DNA from: Haliotis asinina | Lineage: Eukaryota; Mollusca; Gastropoda; Lepetellida; Haliotidae | Direction of reading: 5' to 3' | Assembly (NCBI RefSeq): GCF_037392515.1 | Contig: NC_090282.1 | Location: forward strand, 31,295,554 to 31,359,553 | DNA: 64,000 nucleotides | Shown here: positions 23,524 through 36,723 of the stretch, in pieces | How the letters are laid out: each line of letters begins with the position of its first letter | How positions within the stretch are numbered: position 1 is the stretch's first letter | The notes under the pieces: generated by a model | Seen by the model: only the letters and a program-made list of their open reading frames with translations | The model's database searches: none | Told to the model about the DNA's origin: nothing | Made by a program: the position numbers and the translations under genes

Positions 23524-26500
23524 TCAGTCTGTGTATATCGCAGCACCACCACCAGGCTGGGTGCCAAACAAAGATAATGCTACTCGAGACTGGCGTGAGG
23601 TACCATCATAGTATCCTTCTTTCACTCTGGCCAGGAATGGCTTGACTTGATCTGCTGGCACTACAGACACAGCACATCCTCCCCAGCCAGCTCCAGTCAG
23701 ACGGGACCCTAGTGCTCCAGCCTTCCTGGAATACACAGCCATACAAAAGTGACAGAGAGCTCGGTATATTACCATACAGTAGTTTCTCAAATCAAGATAA
23801 TGATATCACTTTGACACATGGTATTGAAAACCATACACATTGAAACGCAAAGCAAGACTAACATGACAATGTTCCCCGTCGCAAAAGAAGAATGAATGAA
23901 ATCTACTAGTTTATATCTTTTGGGAACACAGAAGACTACCTTTTGTGTGATCAAAGTCTCAAGGTGACTTTAATGTAAGGTCAAGGTCACTCAAATCGAC
24001 TGGAGTAATCCCCCAATATAGGCTGTCACCAAATTGGAAGATACTGGGTACAACAGTGCATGAGATAAATGCCCTTCAAAGACTTGATGAGATATTGTGT
24101 TAACAAGTGTTTGAAATAGGGATGTACGTATCTACGGACGTATGGATGGGTGCTGTGAATACACACTATTTGTAGGGGCACAAATAGAAGTAACAACAAA
24201 ATATATATGTGAAGATGGAATAAGTCACTACAAACTGTATTCCCACATCCTACAATGTTTGTTTACACAGTCTGTGTTGTAACTGAGTATGGATAGCCTA
24301 TGCTCAAGGTCTGTAGATAAATTGAGAGTGAGATGTTTTTGAACACAAATACATAACAATGTTGCACAAACAGACAGTCTTTACACAGGTGAAGCAATCT
24401 GAGTTGTTGGGGCCCACACAATGCTCATAAGTAGTGAGGCCTTACGACCTATTCTGGCCACAGAAACCTGTTTGTGTTCAGGATCAAGTCACAATTACAG
24501 GTTATTATAAACTTGAGTTGAACATTTTGCTCTACATATGAAGACAGGTCCAATAAAAATCAGAAAATGATTTGGAGTTCTCTAAGATTTTAACAGGTGT
24601 GGGGAAAGAGCAGCACTTGCTAGATTGCATACAGTACTTGCCTATTAAAGGGAGGTTATGCAGGACAGCTACAATCAAAAGCAGATGAACCGAAGGCTTT
24701 CACTACCAAAAGTTGAACAGTGAATTAAAAACAAAACTGTGACATTCAGTTCAGGATTCTCCAAATATAAAATGATTAATACACTTGTGCACACATACAT
24801 GCAGATGTCGACAAGACTGTCCAGGTCTGGATGACTGCACTGATACAGGTCTCGACAACTCTCATGACTCGCACTCATCAGCTCCCCAAGACGCTCCATG
24901 CCATTGGCTGGCTTGTCATCACACACGGCCTTGAACTGCCACACGCGATTAGCTTCACTGTATACATGCCTAGCACGCTGGTAAAGCTTAAAGCTTTGAA
25001 CTGTTGAAAAACAAATTAATCTGTCATCACACCTGTGCACCAGTACAGGCATATATAAACAGTTTGGAAATACATCAAGATTCACAGCCATACATTAAAT
25101 ATAGTCTGTGTATTAACATCTGTTCATACAATAAATATCAGGCCCTAAGGGGTTAACCTTAGGATCATAGAAGACCCCCATCAACACATTTCATGGATCC
25201 TTGCTGGTAATATGAGGGGCCTGTAAAGCATTGTAATTGTGTTGTGTACCATACTCTCAGATAACTACTTCACGGTATGTGCAAACTTAAAGCCATACCA
25301 TCAAATACTGACGTCCTGCATCATAATTTAAGGCTGTACATCAAATATCATAGACTGAAATTGATATTTGAAATATCAATTATCAGTCATGTACCAAACA
25401 TCAGGCACCAGGGACACGCGGTAATGAATTCATTTAAAGTCATTTCTCCATAAAAGGTACAATTTTGGCCTAAGTAAAAATTAATTTAATCTGAACATGA
25501 ACTTGTGTTGTATTGTACTAACTTGTGAGAGTATTTGCACTGAGAGTGGTGCTGGCAAGTTCATCAGCTGTGACTCCCAGGATCTGACACACCTCATCCT
25601 TTGAGTACGGTCCCTGGTGAAGGACGTCCTCCACCACTCCTAGCATGTCCTCAAGGCCCAGACCTAGCTGTTGCTGCAGGTCGCCGAGGCGTTTCAGACC
25701 TCGCCACTCCAACCCTCTCGCCTTGGCCATCACCTACAGGTGACCGGTATAAAAATCAACAAATCAATCTGCTTATCTTACGGCTCAGGATTGGGGTTTA
25801 ATTTTGGAAAAGTATAACTTCAATACATGTACTTACACACAGTTCATAATATGCACTTCGATTTTTTCACTCTTTGTATTACCTGTACTATAAATTAACT
25901 GTAAAGGTATTGTAATTCTTCTTTTATTTTGTCATACGGGATTATTTGACAGACGTAGATCAGAACTAATTTTGAATATTATTGGGAATATTACTTTGGA
26001 TGTACTTGTCATGGCATCTCTTGCTTCTGTGAAATATAGAGCAAGATCTCCAAGGTTTATTATTGTGGCATTACAGCCAATGGACACAGTGAAGACTTTC
26101 ACAGTGAAGATACCAAGGGACATAACTCTTAGCAGAAATTAGATTTCTGTCTAATTCAGACTGCTGTCTAAACAAAACTGAGATCTGTATGCAATGAGTG
26201 AGTGTGTGAGTTTAGTTTTACGCCACACTTAGCAATATTCAAGCTATATGGCAGCGGTCTGTAAATAATCGAGTCTGGACCAGACGATCCAGTGATCAAC
26301 AGTCTGTATGCAAAACCACTGTACTAAGTCCAGAAATATATGGTGCTTCTATCCTCCCGATAGGCACGTCTGAAAGCACACAGTACAAGGACAACTTGTT
26401 TGTATAAGACATATAATCTATGAATTATCATTGAGCAAGTCTAGTTGATCACCTGTGTTGCAAGTCTACACTCCACAACCCGGATGTTGAAGTGGGATGT

Positions 26501-29500
26501 TGCCGCCTTGTTAGACTCAACACAGCTGTTGCTGATGACGAAAGCAGCTCCCTCTGGTAGCTCTACATCCATTGACCTCAAGGGGTTGAACTCTATCAAC
26601 TTTGCCTGAAATGACGAAAAATTGTTGAACTTTATTATTCTGAATGTTCCTACATTCAAGGCTGTATAAGTTATGTGTTTTAATTAATGTTTCTCATTAG
26701 GGGTTTATTTCAGAGAAAGAGCAATAGATGTTCCACAAATTAAGTTCTTAAAAGAGACCAGAAACAGCTATTGAATCAAATGCACACCAGAGACTGACTT
26801 TATATATTGTGTGTGCAATGAGTACTGAAAGTACATGTACCACTTGTTCCCTTAATTCAAAGAACATAGTGCATGACATGGTGCACATTCTGACATAAGG
26901 AATATCCTAGATGAAACTCCATACATAAAAAACTGTTGCTCATGTCACACAAAACACATAATTCCGATCAAGCTGACTGGAATGAGCATGATGCTAACAG
27001 TAAGCAATTCCTGTTGGTGTAAGGCCATTTCTGAACCTCTGCACCAGTGTGCAATGAAACACTTCCCTGTAAAATTGCATCCACTTCATTGATTTTCATA
27101 AAATGAGTAGTGAAGCGTAATTTTCACAGATTAAGTGTAATGGCTACTGTAATTTAATGGTCGAAATCGTAATAATTACTGTATACCCAAAGTGCAAGGG
27201 TTGGCATCACTGTACAAAGAACACTTTGGTACAGAGTTCCTATTCTTCGTATACTCACTGTTCCCCTCTGAGCCATGAAGCAGATGGCTTGGTCCATCCC
27301 ACCCCCTTCAGTACCGATGTAGCGTTCACAGTGCGCACACACATCTGCTATTTCTTTCTGTGAACAATGTCAGTGTCAGGGCAAAAGTTTTACTGTTTGT
27401 TTAATGCAACACTGGAATAAATGCTTGACTAGCATTTTAAAAGATGTGATTTGATGAAAACAAAGAATTTTGTGGACTTCATCGGGGCAGACCCCGAAAT
27501 GTTGTATCAAAGAATAAAGAAAATGAAATCCAGAAAATTCATTATGTTCAACACTCAGGAATATTCAGCAATACAAAGGAAGATAGAGCGATAAAACGAT
27601 GCTCTGCAAACAATGAGTAAGGACCTGACAATACAGGGATTGTCACCATAAGCATTGGTCTAAGCAATTGGAATACAATGCCATAGCATCAACCACGCAG
27701 CCTGACCACTCATATGACCAGCATTGCCAGCTGGGGATTTATTTCACAATGAGAATCCCAATAGGTACTAAATACTCTATTTAGTAGAGCTGTAACAATG
27801 ACTTGTGAGCGACAAAGCATCACTGATAGAGCGTTTCCATACTTGGTATGGATAAAAGAAAGAAAACAAGTAAGGACACATATGAACATAATCCAAAATT
27901 CCCAGAATTCTCTCACGTAATCAACCACAACAATAAATTCCTACATTTCACACCCAGATTGACACTTTCTGATGAAATACAACAATTTATCAGTACAATG
28001 AAAAATACTAATTCAGCATGAAAGAGAAAAACATTTTAGACTTTGGTGGACCAGCTCAGAGGCTGACATTTGACCCCATATCAACATCCATTATGAATAT
28101 CCCAACAGAAGTACATCTGCTGGAATTAGATTCCTGCCTACATTTTACCAATTTTTGAAGAAATAAAATCCCCGTTCCTCAGAATCTACGATAATGTGAA
28201 TGTTAAAATAATCAAACTTATCACCACTGAAGAATATCACCACTTTCTTCCAATGTCACATGGTTTGGGATCCTAGATAACACCCAATCATAACTGTTTT
28301 GGAATCCTAGATAACACCTTCCTACAACATTTTGGAATCCTAGATAACACCCTGCTACAGCTGTTTTGGAATCTTAGATAACACCTTGCTATAACTGTTT
28401 TGGAATCCTAGATAACACCCTGCTATAACAGTTTTGGAATCATAGATAACACCCAGCAACAAATGTTTTGAATCGTAGATGACACCCTGCTATATTTGTT
28501 TTGGAATCTTGGATAACACCCACATATAACTGTTTTAGAATCTTAGATAACACCCTGCTATAACTGTTTTGGAATCTTATATAACACCCTGCTATAACTG
28601 CTTTGGAATCCTAGATAACATCCTGCTACAACTGTTTTGGAATCCTAGATAACATCCTGCTACAGCTGTTTTGGAATCTTAGATAACATCCTGCTATAAC
28701 GGTTTTGGAATCCTAGATAACAGCCTGCTGCAACTGTTTATGAAGACTCTCACCTTGGACATTGTCCAGCCATTAGCATGCATCATAGTGAGGGCAGCGC
28801 AGCAGACTAGGGCACTGGAACTGGACAAACCTGCACTCTGTGGCACCGTCCCCTCCACCATACAGGTGAAGCCCTGCCCGTTGCTGCCCATGTGCTCCAT
28901 CACCCCCTTGATGCCACACAGCGCATAGTTGTACCACTGTGGGTCAGAGCTGCTGATGGTGAAGCTCTCAACATCAGTCTCAAAATCACTGTATTGGAGA
29001 CAAAGACACAGTAGAGAAGCCCAACGCTGAGAAAAGCTACTATTTAGGGAAGGAAATTAATCAAGCACATCTTCTGGCCCCAATAATGATAAATTTCTTA
29101 AGCACTTACGATACCTGTAACATTAACAAACCAAGTCTTGGCTTGTGGGCAAAAGCTACTTGTGGGTATTAGCTTAGTGGTTGAGGCATTTGCTAAAGAC
29201 CCAGGTTCGATTTCCCACATGGATACAAATAATGTGTAAATCCCATCTCTGCTGTTCCCTTTTGTGATCTTGCTAGAATATTGCTAAAAGCGGCACAACA
29301 CCATACTCACTCACTCTCTAAGTGGGAAAGCAATACAGTTCTCATATGCCCATGCATGAAGGAGAGATATCACACTGCATATACTTACAGATATTTGGGG
29401 TTTGTGTTGGACATGGTAATCTTTCCGGAGTCATTAGGTCTGGCAGCAAAGACAACATCCTGTTCAATTGCCATAGGCAAAACAGCATAGCCACAGTAGT

Positions 29501-31299
29501 CAATGTGTTCACCTATAAGATCAATTCAACTGAGGTAAACGTTTTATTGTAATGTCAGTTTTGCAAAGCATTTCCTTTAAAATAATGTGGAATAACAATG
29601 ACATAAAATTAGGGTCACCTCTTTGCCATTTTAAATTGTATATTCTGTAAAACCTACTTCCTACTTCAAGCCTTTTGGGTATCCCAGCTCAATGTGTTCA
29701 GTATCACATGGCTGCTACCAATCTTTGAAACAGAGCCAATGAGACATTGAATTTCAACTATCTTTCTCCGTATGACATGGATACATGCAGTGTTTGAAAT
29801 AATTGGTAGCCTGGAGACCCAGCGCCGGTTGTTATTGCTTTGAGCTGGCAGTTTCAAATATCTGCAGGCCATTGTGGCCTTCAGTAAATTATCTGTCTTT
29901 TCTTACAACTAGAATCTTTCCCTTGTTTTTTTAACCTTTATTAATGTTCTGGAATCATCTGTGATCCATCATGTTTCAATAAATTAGTTTCATGTTTAGG
30001 TATTTCAGTGCTTTGTGCATAGAAACGTCAACATCAGTCTTTAACAAATAAAACCATCTCAATGGCATGGGATTCGCTAATTTGTAGAAACAGCATGAAA
30101 CTGTTACCAGTGTAGTCTATTATGCTTTTATTAGTTTGACTGGAAGAAAATGGACCTGCAGATTTCCTTCAGGGCCTGTAGATTTTAAAACTGATAGTTA
30201 TGATGGCCAATTGGCAAATTAAAGTATTGCAAACAATGGATACATGTCAACTCTCTTCACTCTTTAGTCTTGTATTTGAAACTCACCAATGAGATTCACC
30301 CGTCCTGACGCTCTGGCATAAAAAGTGGGATCTGCTTCAAACTTGGATTTGAATGCAGCTTTAATTGCATCATATCTGAAATACCAACATTTTACATAAT
30401 GCAGTTAGTGAGTTATATATATAATTAGCAACACTGGTGTGCTTCCAGTCCATCAAATGAGCTTCACAAAGTAACTCTTCAGTCAACCATGTTCACTTAA
30501 ACGTGTAGACTGGTTGACTAAACTGTTACTTTGCAATTATGAGATGGAAAGAAGAGGTCAGATTGGTTCGTGTAACAGCACTTCTCGCCTTCAAAAATGG
30601 GTGATGATACACGATATGACATGCAAGTGCATTTATTATTTGGCCTTCTAAGTTTGTAAGAAGCATTTAGCCAAATGAAAGTGTATCTAGTTTTGTGTAT
30701 GATCATATAGACAAGCACGTACTAAGAGACATAAAATTTTAACATACCTAACGAAATGAAATGTGTACATCTTTTTAAATGAAAAAACAACAACATGATT
30801 TTCAATATCTACAACTATGCAGTTAGAGTTCTCATCCATACGATGAAGGAATAGCTGGGAATTCTTGACAGTTATACACGTGATCTGTACAGATATATAC
30901 TTGATTACCAGTCAGCTATCTGTACAACTACAAAGTAAACAATACTCTAACTGCAGCATACATTCATAAGGCTTCAAGCAAAGCCAAATCACTAAACATT
31001 TCACTACTACTTTTTGGAGATGGCCTGATATCATGCCGTGATGGTTATAATACAATAATGGCTAGAAGAAATGTTTGCTCTTTAACATGCCACGTGGAAT
31101 GTTTTTGTTTATTAGATTTACTTCAAGTGGTACGGTGGATGGATATGCATTATTACCAAAATGTTTCAATGTATACTACAGACTGGGGCTAAGGATAACC
31201 CTCAGCATAAGTGCCATTGCTGTGGCGATAATGTGTACCAAAAAATCACCTCTCTCTCGATTCTGGAGGCACGCCTACAACTGGTGGATTGTCCGCCAT
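23524..31299 (-). CDS. GALK2: N-acetylgalactosamine kinase (9 exons)
   Basis: Cytosolic GHMP-family kinase that phosphorylates GalNAc at C1 with ATP in amino-sugar salvage. Exons from the 5' end: 31250-31299, 30287-30375, 29389-29512, 28754-28988, 27259-27357, 26453-26605, 25523-25733, 24799-25000, 23524-23725. Phases match throughout: 1365 nt, 454 residues (human 458). Motifs: galactokinase signature [15 protein letters not shown] (41-55), GHMP ATP loop [14 protein letters not shown] (137-150), [13 protein letters not shown] with the probable catalytic base Asp188, and [12 protein letters not shown] (394-405) near the C-terminus. The [13 protein letters not shown] and [14 protein letters not shown] stretches align with GALK2 rather than GALK1. 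The start MADNPPVVG was chosen because it is the only ATG upstream of a donor that fits the phase of exon 2. Intron 3 (minus strand) carries a SINE; a 34-bp minisatellite abuts the exon 4 donor. Confidence 0.97.
26194..26312 (-). mobile_element. SINE family 1 fragment
   Basis: GAGTGTGTGAGTTTAGTTTT, then GCTATATGGCAGCGGTCTG and CCAGTGATCAACAG are the reverse-complement 3' half of family 1. It lies in the GALK2 intron between exons 6 and 7. Confidence 0.8.
28263..28738. repeat. 34-bp minisatellite, about 14 copies
   Basis: Units begin TTTTGGAATCCTAGATAACA and run head to tail with light divergence. The array stops about 10-15 bp from the splice donor of GALK2 exon 4, so it occupies the first bases of that intron on the minus strand. 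Confidence 0.9.
29155..29318 (+). mobile_element. SINE family 2
   Basis: The tRNA-like head (TTAGCTTAGTGGTTGAGGC) and B box (CCAGGTTCGATTTCCC) are followed by the family 2 middle and the tail GCTAGAATATTGCTAAAAGC. It lies in GALK2 intron 3. Confidence 0.82.
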
Positions 31300-31306
31300 C
31301 TTTATA

Positions 31307-31328
31307 TCATGTGATTCAAGTCATGTGA
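31307..31328. promoter_or_regulatory. twin E-box/M-box motifs upstream of GALK2
   Basis: TCATGTGA occurs at 31307-31314 and again at 31321-31328, just 5' of the GALK2 start codon. This is the E-box form favoured by MITF/TFE-type bHLH-Zip factors. The function is inferred from motif and place only. Confidence 0.3.
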
Positions 31329-32937
31329 TGTCTTGTTTAAAACGCGGGAAGTGTGAATGTTCAATCTGTCTTTGAGTAGCAATAAAAATGGTGTCCTTGT
31401 TTACCGTATTCTTTAAGAAACGTTGCATCATATATCATAAAAAACTTGTCATCTATCACGTATCTTAATGTCTTATTACTCACCAACTTCTAACCTTTGC
31501 ATCTGTTGTCTCTTACTTCTAGCACATAAAATTGTTATACAGAAATACAAGTAACCGACATCGCGAAAATGAGACTTTAATATCAATACCGTATTTCCTC
31601 TAATAAGCTCCCTGGAACTTACTTTTTCAACGGACAGAGACTGTTAGAGATCCAGAGCATATTAGCTTTGTGGATTGGTTTAGATCTCATAATTGATGAT
31701 TGGTTCATAACAACAGATAAAATCATCGAAAATAATAGTTATAATTATTTATCAAATGTTCCTGGTTATGTTTGTTAATGCACAATAAATAAATAAAGAA
31801 ACACGTAGGTCGTTTTTTTTCAAATTGCAGAAACTGCATTTGCAAATATCACAGGATAAGTAGCATGATAGGAACATACATTTCCTGGTGTCTTTAAGAT
31901 AAATGATGACTGAGAACGAGGTTGTAGTGCTTATAAAATTCAACAGGCAAAATCAACTATGACAAGTTGATTCTGTGAAATACACTGTTACAACAAACAA
32001 GTGTTCCAAAATTGTTTGTGTTCGATTATGAGAAAACATGATCGATCGCTTGGTCGTTATTCATTGCGAGCAAGCTTCGATTGTTTCAATTAACTGGGTC
32101 ACCACTAGTGAGCATTACGTCACTTCAAGGTAGCGGCCGTCTGTTTTTGGAGCAAGAAAGAAAACATTTATATAACACGCGTACCAGGCGCTTATTAGAG
32201 ACCCGGCGCTTATTTCTTAAACGTCTGCCTTACACCAGGCGAGGTAACGCTTAACGAGGTAAAAAATACAGAAATAGGATGAAATTGGATCAGTCACTAT
32301 ACCATCCAGACATCAGAAATAAAGTACACTGCAGTGATATTTTGTTACAAGCAGACAAGGAATACCGTGGCTATTTTTAAGTAATGGTATGTGATGGGCA
32401 TGGGAGACGGTGTTTTCGTAGACGCGGTGATTTCGTAACCCAACCGGCCTCCTGACTGCTTAGGGTGAAGAAATTCTACTAATGTAGACAGAAGCCCAGT
32501 CCCTTTGTCCGTCACGGTCGAGGGAGCGAGTGCTGACCAATTTGCAGCTTGGTTTCGTAATTAGACCGTTTGCGAGAAAAATAATTCTCTTCGCATCAGT
32601 GCCCCTTTAACAGAGTATCATAATGATGGTAGGCGTGCTTTGGATTCTACCTATTTTAAGTGCATCCTCCTCTAAAGTATCTGTGCCAACTGACACTGCA
32701 TATTTTTCAAGAGAAATGTGATTGAAAGGACATTGTTTTTACTGCGTCGTTGACTAAAAGATAATCACTCCAGAATGTGCAATTTACAAGCTAACACATT
32801 GAATGAGGTCCATATTAATTATCTTATTCCATATGTTAACAAACTTCTTTCCGTATACACTGATCTTTCCATCTTTCTATTGGAGAAGTGTGATTAGACG
32901 GACTATGACTAAGTTGATTGGTATGTTTTTCCAAGAC

Positions 32938-33064
32938 AGTCAGTGAGTTTTGGTGTACGCCGCTTTTAGCAATTTTCCGCAATATGGCATGGTGTACCCA
33001 TATGGGAGCATCGAACCCGTGTGATCGGTGTTAACTGTTAACCACTAATCTACCCCTCCGCCCC
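32938..33064 (-). mobile_element. SINE family 2, diverged
   Basis: CAGTCAGTGAGTTTTGGTG, CGCCGCTTTTAGCAATTTTC, ATCGAACCCGTGTGATCGG and AACCACTAATCTACCCC are the reverse-complement tail, B-box and A-box parts, with an internal deletion. Confidence 0.7.
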
Positions 33065-33757
33065 ATTTTCAACACATGTATGCCTACTGGAATCTATTAT
33101 TTAAATACAACTATTTTCAGAAATATGTTTTCAGCTATTCTGGATCTTTAAATGGCACATATCTACCTAAACAATATTTTCATGAAAATCATGGAATATC
33201 TGTTCTTCTTCTTCTTTTTGTTTTTGTTTATTTGCAAAGAGGGTACATGTAAGCCATCGACCCATGGTACTTTGGTCACTGTCCACAGTTTGTTATCATG
33301 TTCCATTATATTATAAATACAAACATACAACGTTCCCCACACCGTTTCAATTTGGTCGCACGGTGTGTGCTCGGTGAGATAAGTTTCATAATTTTAACAT
33401 TAGTAGACATATATCATTAATCAACAGAGCTTCAGTATTTTCTCGCAGACAGTACAATCATTGCAGCACGTTTCATAATTCCAACATTGGTATAGGCCAT
33501 GGTACATACATCATAGACCACACTAGGGACAGTACATAAATCATATATCACAACGAATGATGCCTATTTGTTATGGTGCCTTTTTATATATTTGTAAACA
33601 CCTGCGCGCCAGCTCTAAGGCGGTTTGGCAAGAAATGGGATAATGTTTCTGTACAAGCAAAGCTCATGTAGTTGATACTAATATTTGGGAGATGTCTGAG
33701 AGGGTAAATCATGTAGACCAATCAAAGCATTTGCTGTATTCACATCGGAGATGCAAA

Positions 33758-36723
33758 ATGGCGGCGGCCATGTGTAGTCGTGTTGATTCGGCTTCGAGGA
33801 TTTGTAAACGTCTGTTGAAGGTGTCTCGCAGATACAGTAGTCTGGTTCACCAGAATGTAGTAGTCGAGCATGAAAGCCGAGACCTTTATCCACCTGTCAG
33901 ACCCAAGTTCCCCGAGGGTAGCTGGGGAGCAATGGATAGGCGACAGGCATGGGCCTGGCGGACCAAAAAAGAAAAGTTATCAAATGTCACGTCAGTGAAA
34001 GACAGGATAGACATGATAACCAAGAAGAAAATGACGATGTGGAAATATAAGGTAGCGGAGAAATACCCCCGTGTTTTGCCGTATCAACAGTATGCAACAA
34101 AAACTCACCTTGTGAAGGGAATGCCAACTGTGTACACTTCACTTGAAGTGGATGAAGTTGTGAATAAATTAAAACCAGTTGTTATTGACACTATTTGTTT
34201 AGAAAAGGAGATACTTGCCAGGGACAAATTAGTTACAAAGGCTCTTCCCTGGGATCGGCCGGCACTTAGCTCACAAGTACTACTGAAAAGCTTGTTTAAT
34301 GCTCTCACAACCTGTCTGTCGGCTCACTGTGATCATTTAACCACTGCACAGTTTGATGAAAACGTTCGTGTGGAAGCCTTCTGGGATCGACATGGATTTA
34401 GTCGTCAGAAAATACTTGACAATGATGAGGATAACAAGAAATATGTGACAGTTAATGAAAGTCGATTACAGGCATGTCAGCAAGCAGATTTTGTCATCAG
34501 GAGTGAAAACCCACTGCCGGAGGTACTTTGACAGTTTAGTTTGTCTTAGGACAATTTGATTATCAATAATTATCTGTTGAAAAACTTCCACCTGTATCTA
34601 CCCATAAATGTCATTCTACTGAAATCATAGTAAGACTTCCGCCCGTATCCCCACTTGAATTTGATGGTAAGGAAATTTATGTTTGAGTGGTATTTCAGAC
34701 GTTCAGATGTTTCAGTATGTTCAGATACAGTTAAGGAAACACCTTAAAACTCATCCTTACCATATGAAGAATGAACATGGTGAATTATAGGGGAATGCGA
34801 GTGGAAGTCTTTCCCAAATCATACCTCATCTGATAAGTAGTTTTAACACGTTTCTTTAACTGTAATAGAGCATACTGAAAGATATATCCAACTTCTGAAA
34901 ATGCCACTAAAAGAAATTTGTTCTTGTTAAAGTCTAGTGCAGATATGGGTGGAATTCTCACTGCATCTGTTAAGTGGTGTATTGCATGTCAGTTAAATAA
35001 ATGATTGTGATTGTCATCATGGTAATATCAAAATGACATGCTGATGCCATTGAAACTGTATTGATAACACTTGCATATTTCTATTGTTAGTGGTTGTGTA
35101 TTCTTTGTAACATCAGAAATATATGGGTTCGTGTGCATGGCATATCCTTTGTAAAATTTACTACATTTGTGAAGTGTTGCTTTTTGTTTCAGTTTTTACC
35201 CCAGGATGATGAATTTTGCAAGACAGCAACCTATCCTGAGCTGGAGTATCACCCTCTTACATATGGTCAGAACTTCCAGAGGAAACTTCAGCCTTCAGTT
35301 GTTGCTGGTAAGTTTCTTTCACATTTTTAGTTTGTATATTGTCAACTGAAAACAGTGCTCATATCCATGTTGACTACTAGTTACTATTCACTAACCGTGA
35401 CTAGTATCAATATATTGAGCATTTGACTGTTTTCAAGCTCAGTGCTTGTTAATGTTCTTAACATTATAACATGGTTATTCAAACAAATACTCTGTCATCC
35501 AATTCATTATTATGATTATTGTGTATCATAATTAAAACATGCCACTAATCGTTTATAATTTTTATGACATATGCCACGTTCAGATAATTCAGTATGGACA
35601 AACTGCAATTACCTGCTCCCAATACTGATGATGCAGGTTAAAGCTCCCAGCATCTTAATGAACAAGATATGACCCCAGCTGCAAAATCTTCAGATTACAG
35701 ATGATGTGTCCCTTGCCACCACTATCATACAGTTATACAATGTTTCTACAGGGCATTGGGTTGGTGATCCATGTGAGTTTGGCTTGCTGACAGTATGTAC
35801 ATCAAACGAGGTGCGTGAGGATGGCCAACAGTTTAATGATGTTCAGCAGCAGCAGCTGTTGACAGGCATGGGGATGAACACTTCATTTACAAGACTTGTT
35901 GCTGAAGCTCACTACCAAGGTAATATAGTTCACCTGACAATTGGGAAGAAATATTGTGTTATCTGTGTCAGGATATACTAATTGCTAGCATAAGTCAGTT
36001 AATGGCGATGACCATATGTGTATATGTTCACCAGTTCGGAATACTTCCAAAAAACTTTTCCATTTTTCGTTTAATGAACCTGTGAGACCCAGTGTCTTGA
36101 AAAAGTTTCATGCACCAATCCCGAAGATTCTTTTAGTATCTGGAAATGGTGGCAGTCAGTTCACATAATCATCGTGCAGGTTGACATGGCTGGAGTGTTG
36201 TTACATAACTGTCAGCGTTGCAAAGAATCTTTGACATTAGAAATATGTACTGTTCCGGTTAGAGGCAAGAGTAAATCAGCTTATCACCAACATGAACTAC
36301 ACGTAATTACTATTCATACAAATCTCTCTATTTCCTTTCACAGGTTTCAGCTCTGCAATAGATATCACCTACCCATTCACAACCCAAACGATTTTAAGTG
36401 ATGGCCAACGTTTCACATTTTTCGCCTACCAGCTAAACACATTAGAGCTATGGAAGGATGATGATGGCAACCCCCTGAGGAACATCTGTTGGCACACTCC
36501 AGAGATGAAACTGTACGAGACTGTGGAGGCAGGAGAAGTGAAAGGTTTCAATGACAATGCTCTTAAACACATAGTCAAGTTTCTTATGTTAAAGCCTGGG
36601 AGACCGGGTGTAGATCTGCGACCGACATTACCAAGAGAGGAGCCTGCACCCAGGGAGGCCACCACATACATTAATGATAAACCCGTGGTGGTGGTTGTGG
36701 AGGAGGAGGAGAAATATGTGTAA
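33758..36723 (+). CDS. MRPS30: mitochondrial ribosomal protein S30 / mL65 (4 exons)
   Basis: Mitoribosome protein, called MRPS30 or PDCD9 but located in the large subunit as mL65. Exons: 33758-34522, 35193-35307, 35752-35919, 36344-36723; 1428 nt, 475 residues (human 439). The clearest family matches are FFAYQLNTLELW, RNICWHTPEMKLYETVEAG and VKGFNDNALKHIVKFLMLKP in the last exon. The chosen start AAAATGGCGG begins MAAAMCSRVDSASRICKRL, which is Arg-rich and poor in acidic residues like a mitochondrial presequence. An in-frame ATG 66 nt upstream (33692) would add a non-conserved MSERVNHVDQ stretch and is less likely. AATAAA at 36849 fits as polyadenylation signal. Confidence 0.95.

Larger units (their letters stand above)
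31300..33757. other. divergent intergenic region GALK2/MRPS30
   Basis: No exon is seen. It should hold both promoters and 5' UTRs. About 31588-31625 (ACCGTATTTCCTCTAATAAG) and 32175-32225 (CAGGCGCTTATTAGAGACC) resemble opposed ends of a diverged non-autonomous repeat. A SINE family 2 fragment lies at 32938-33064. The rest shows nothing I can name. Confidence 0.4.

Noticed and set aside
33692-33757. Upstream in-frame ATG as the MRPS30 start
   Set aside because: It adds a non-conserved, non-presequence-like stretch; the ATG at 33758 has better context and leads directly into an Arg-rich targeting sequence.
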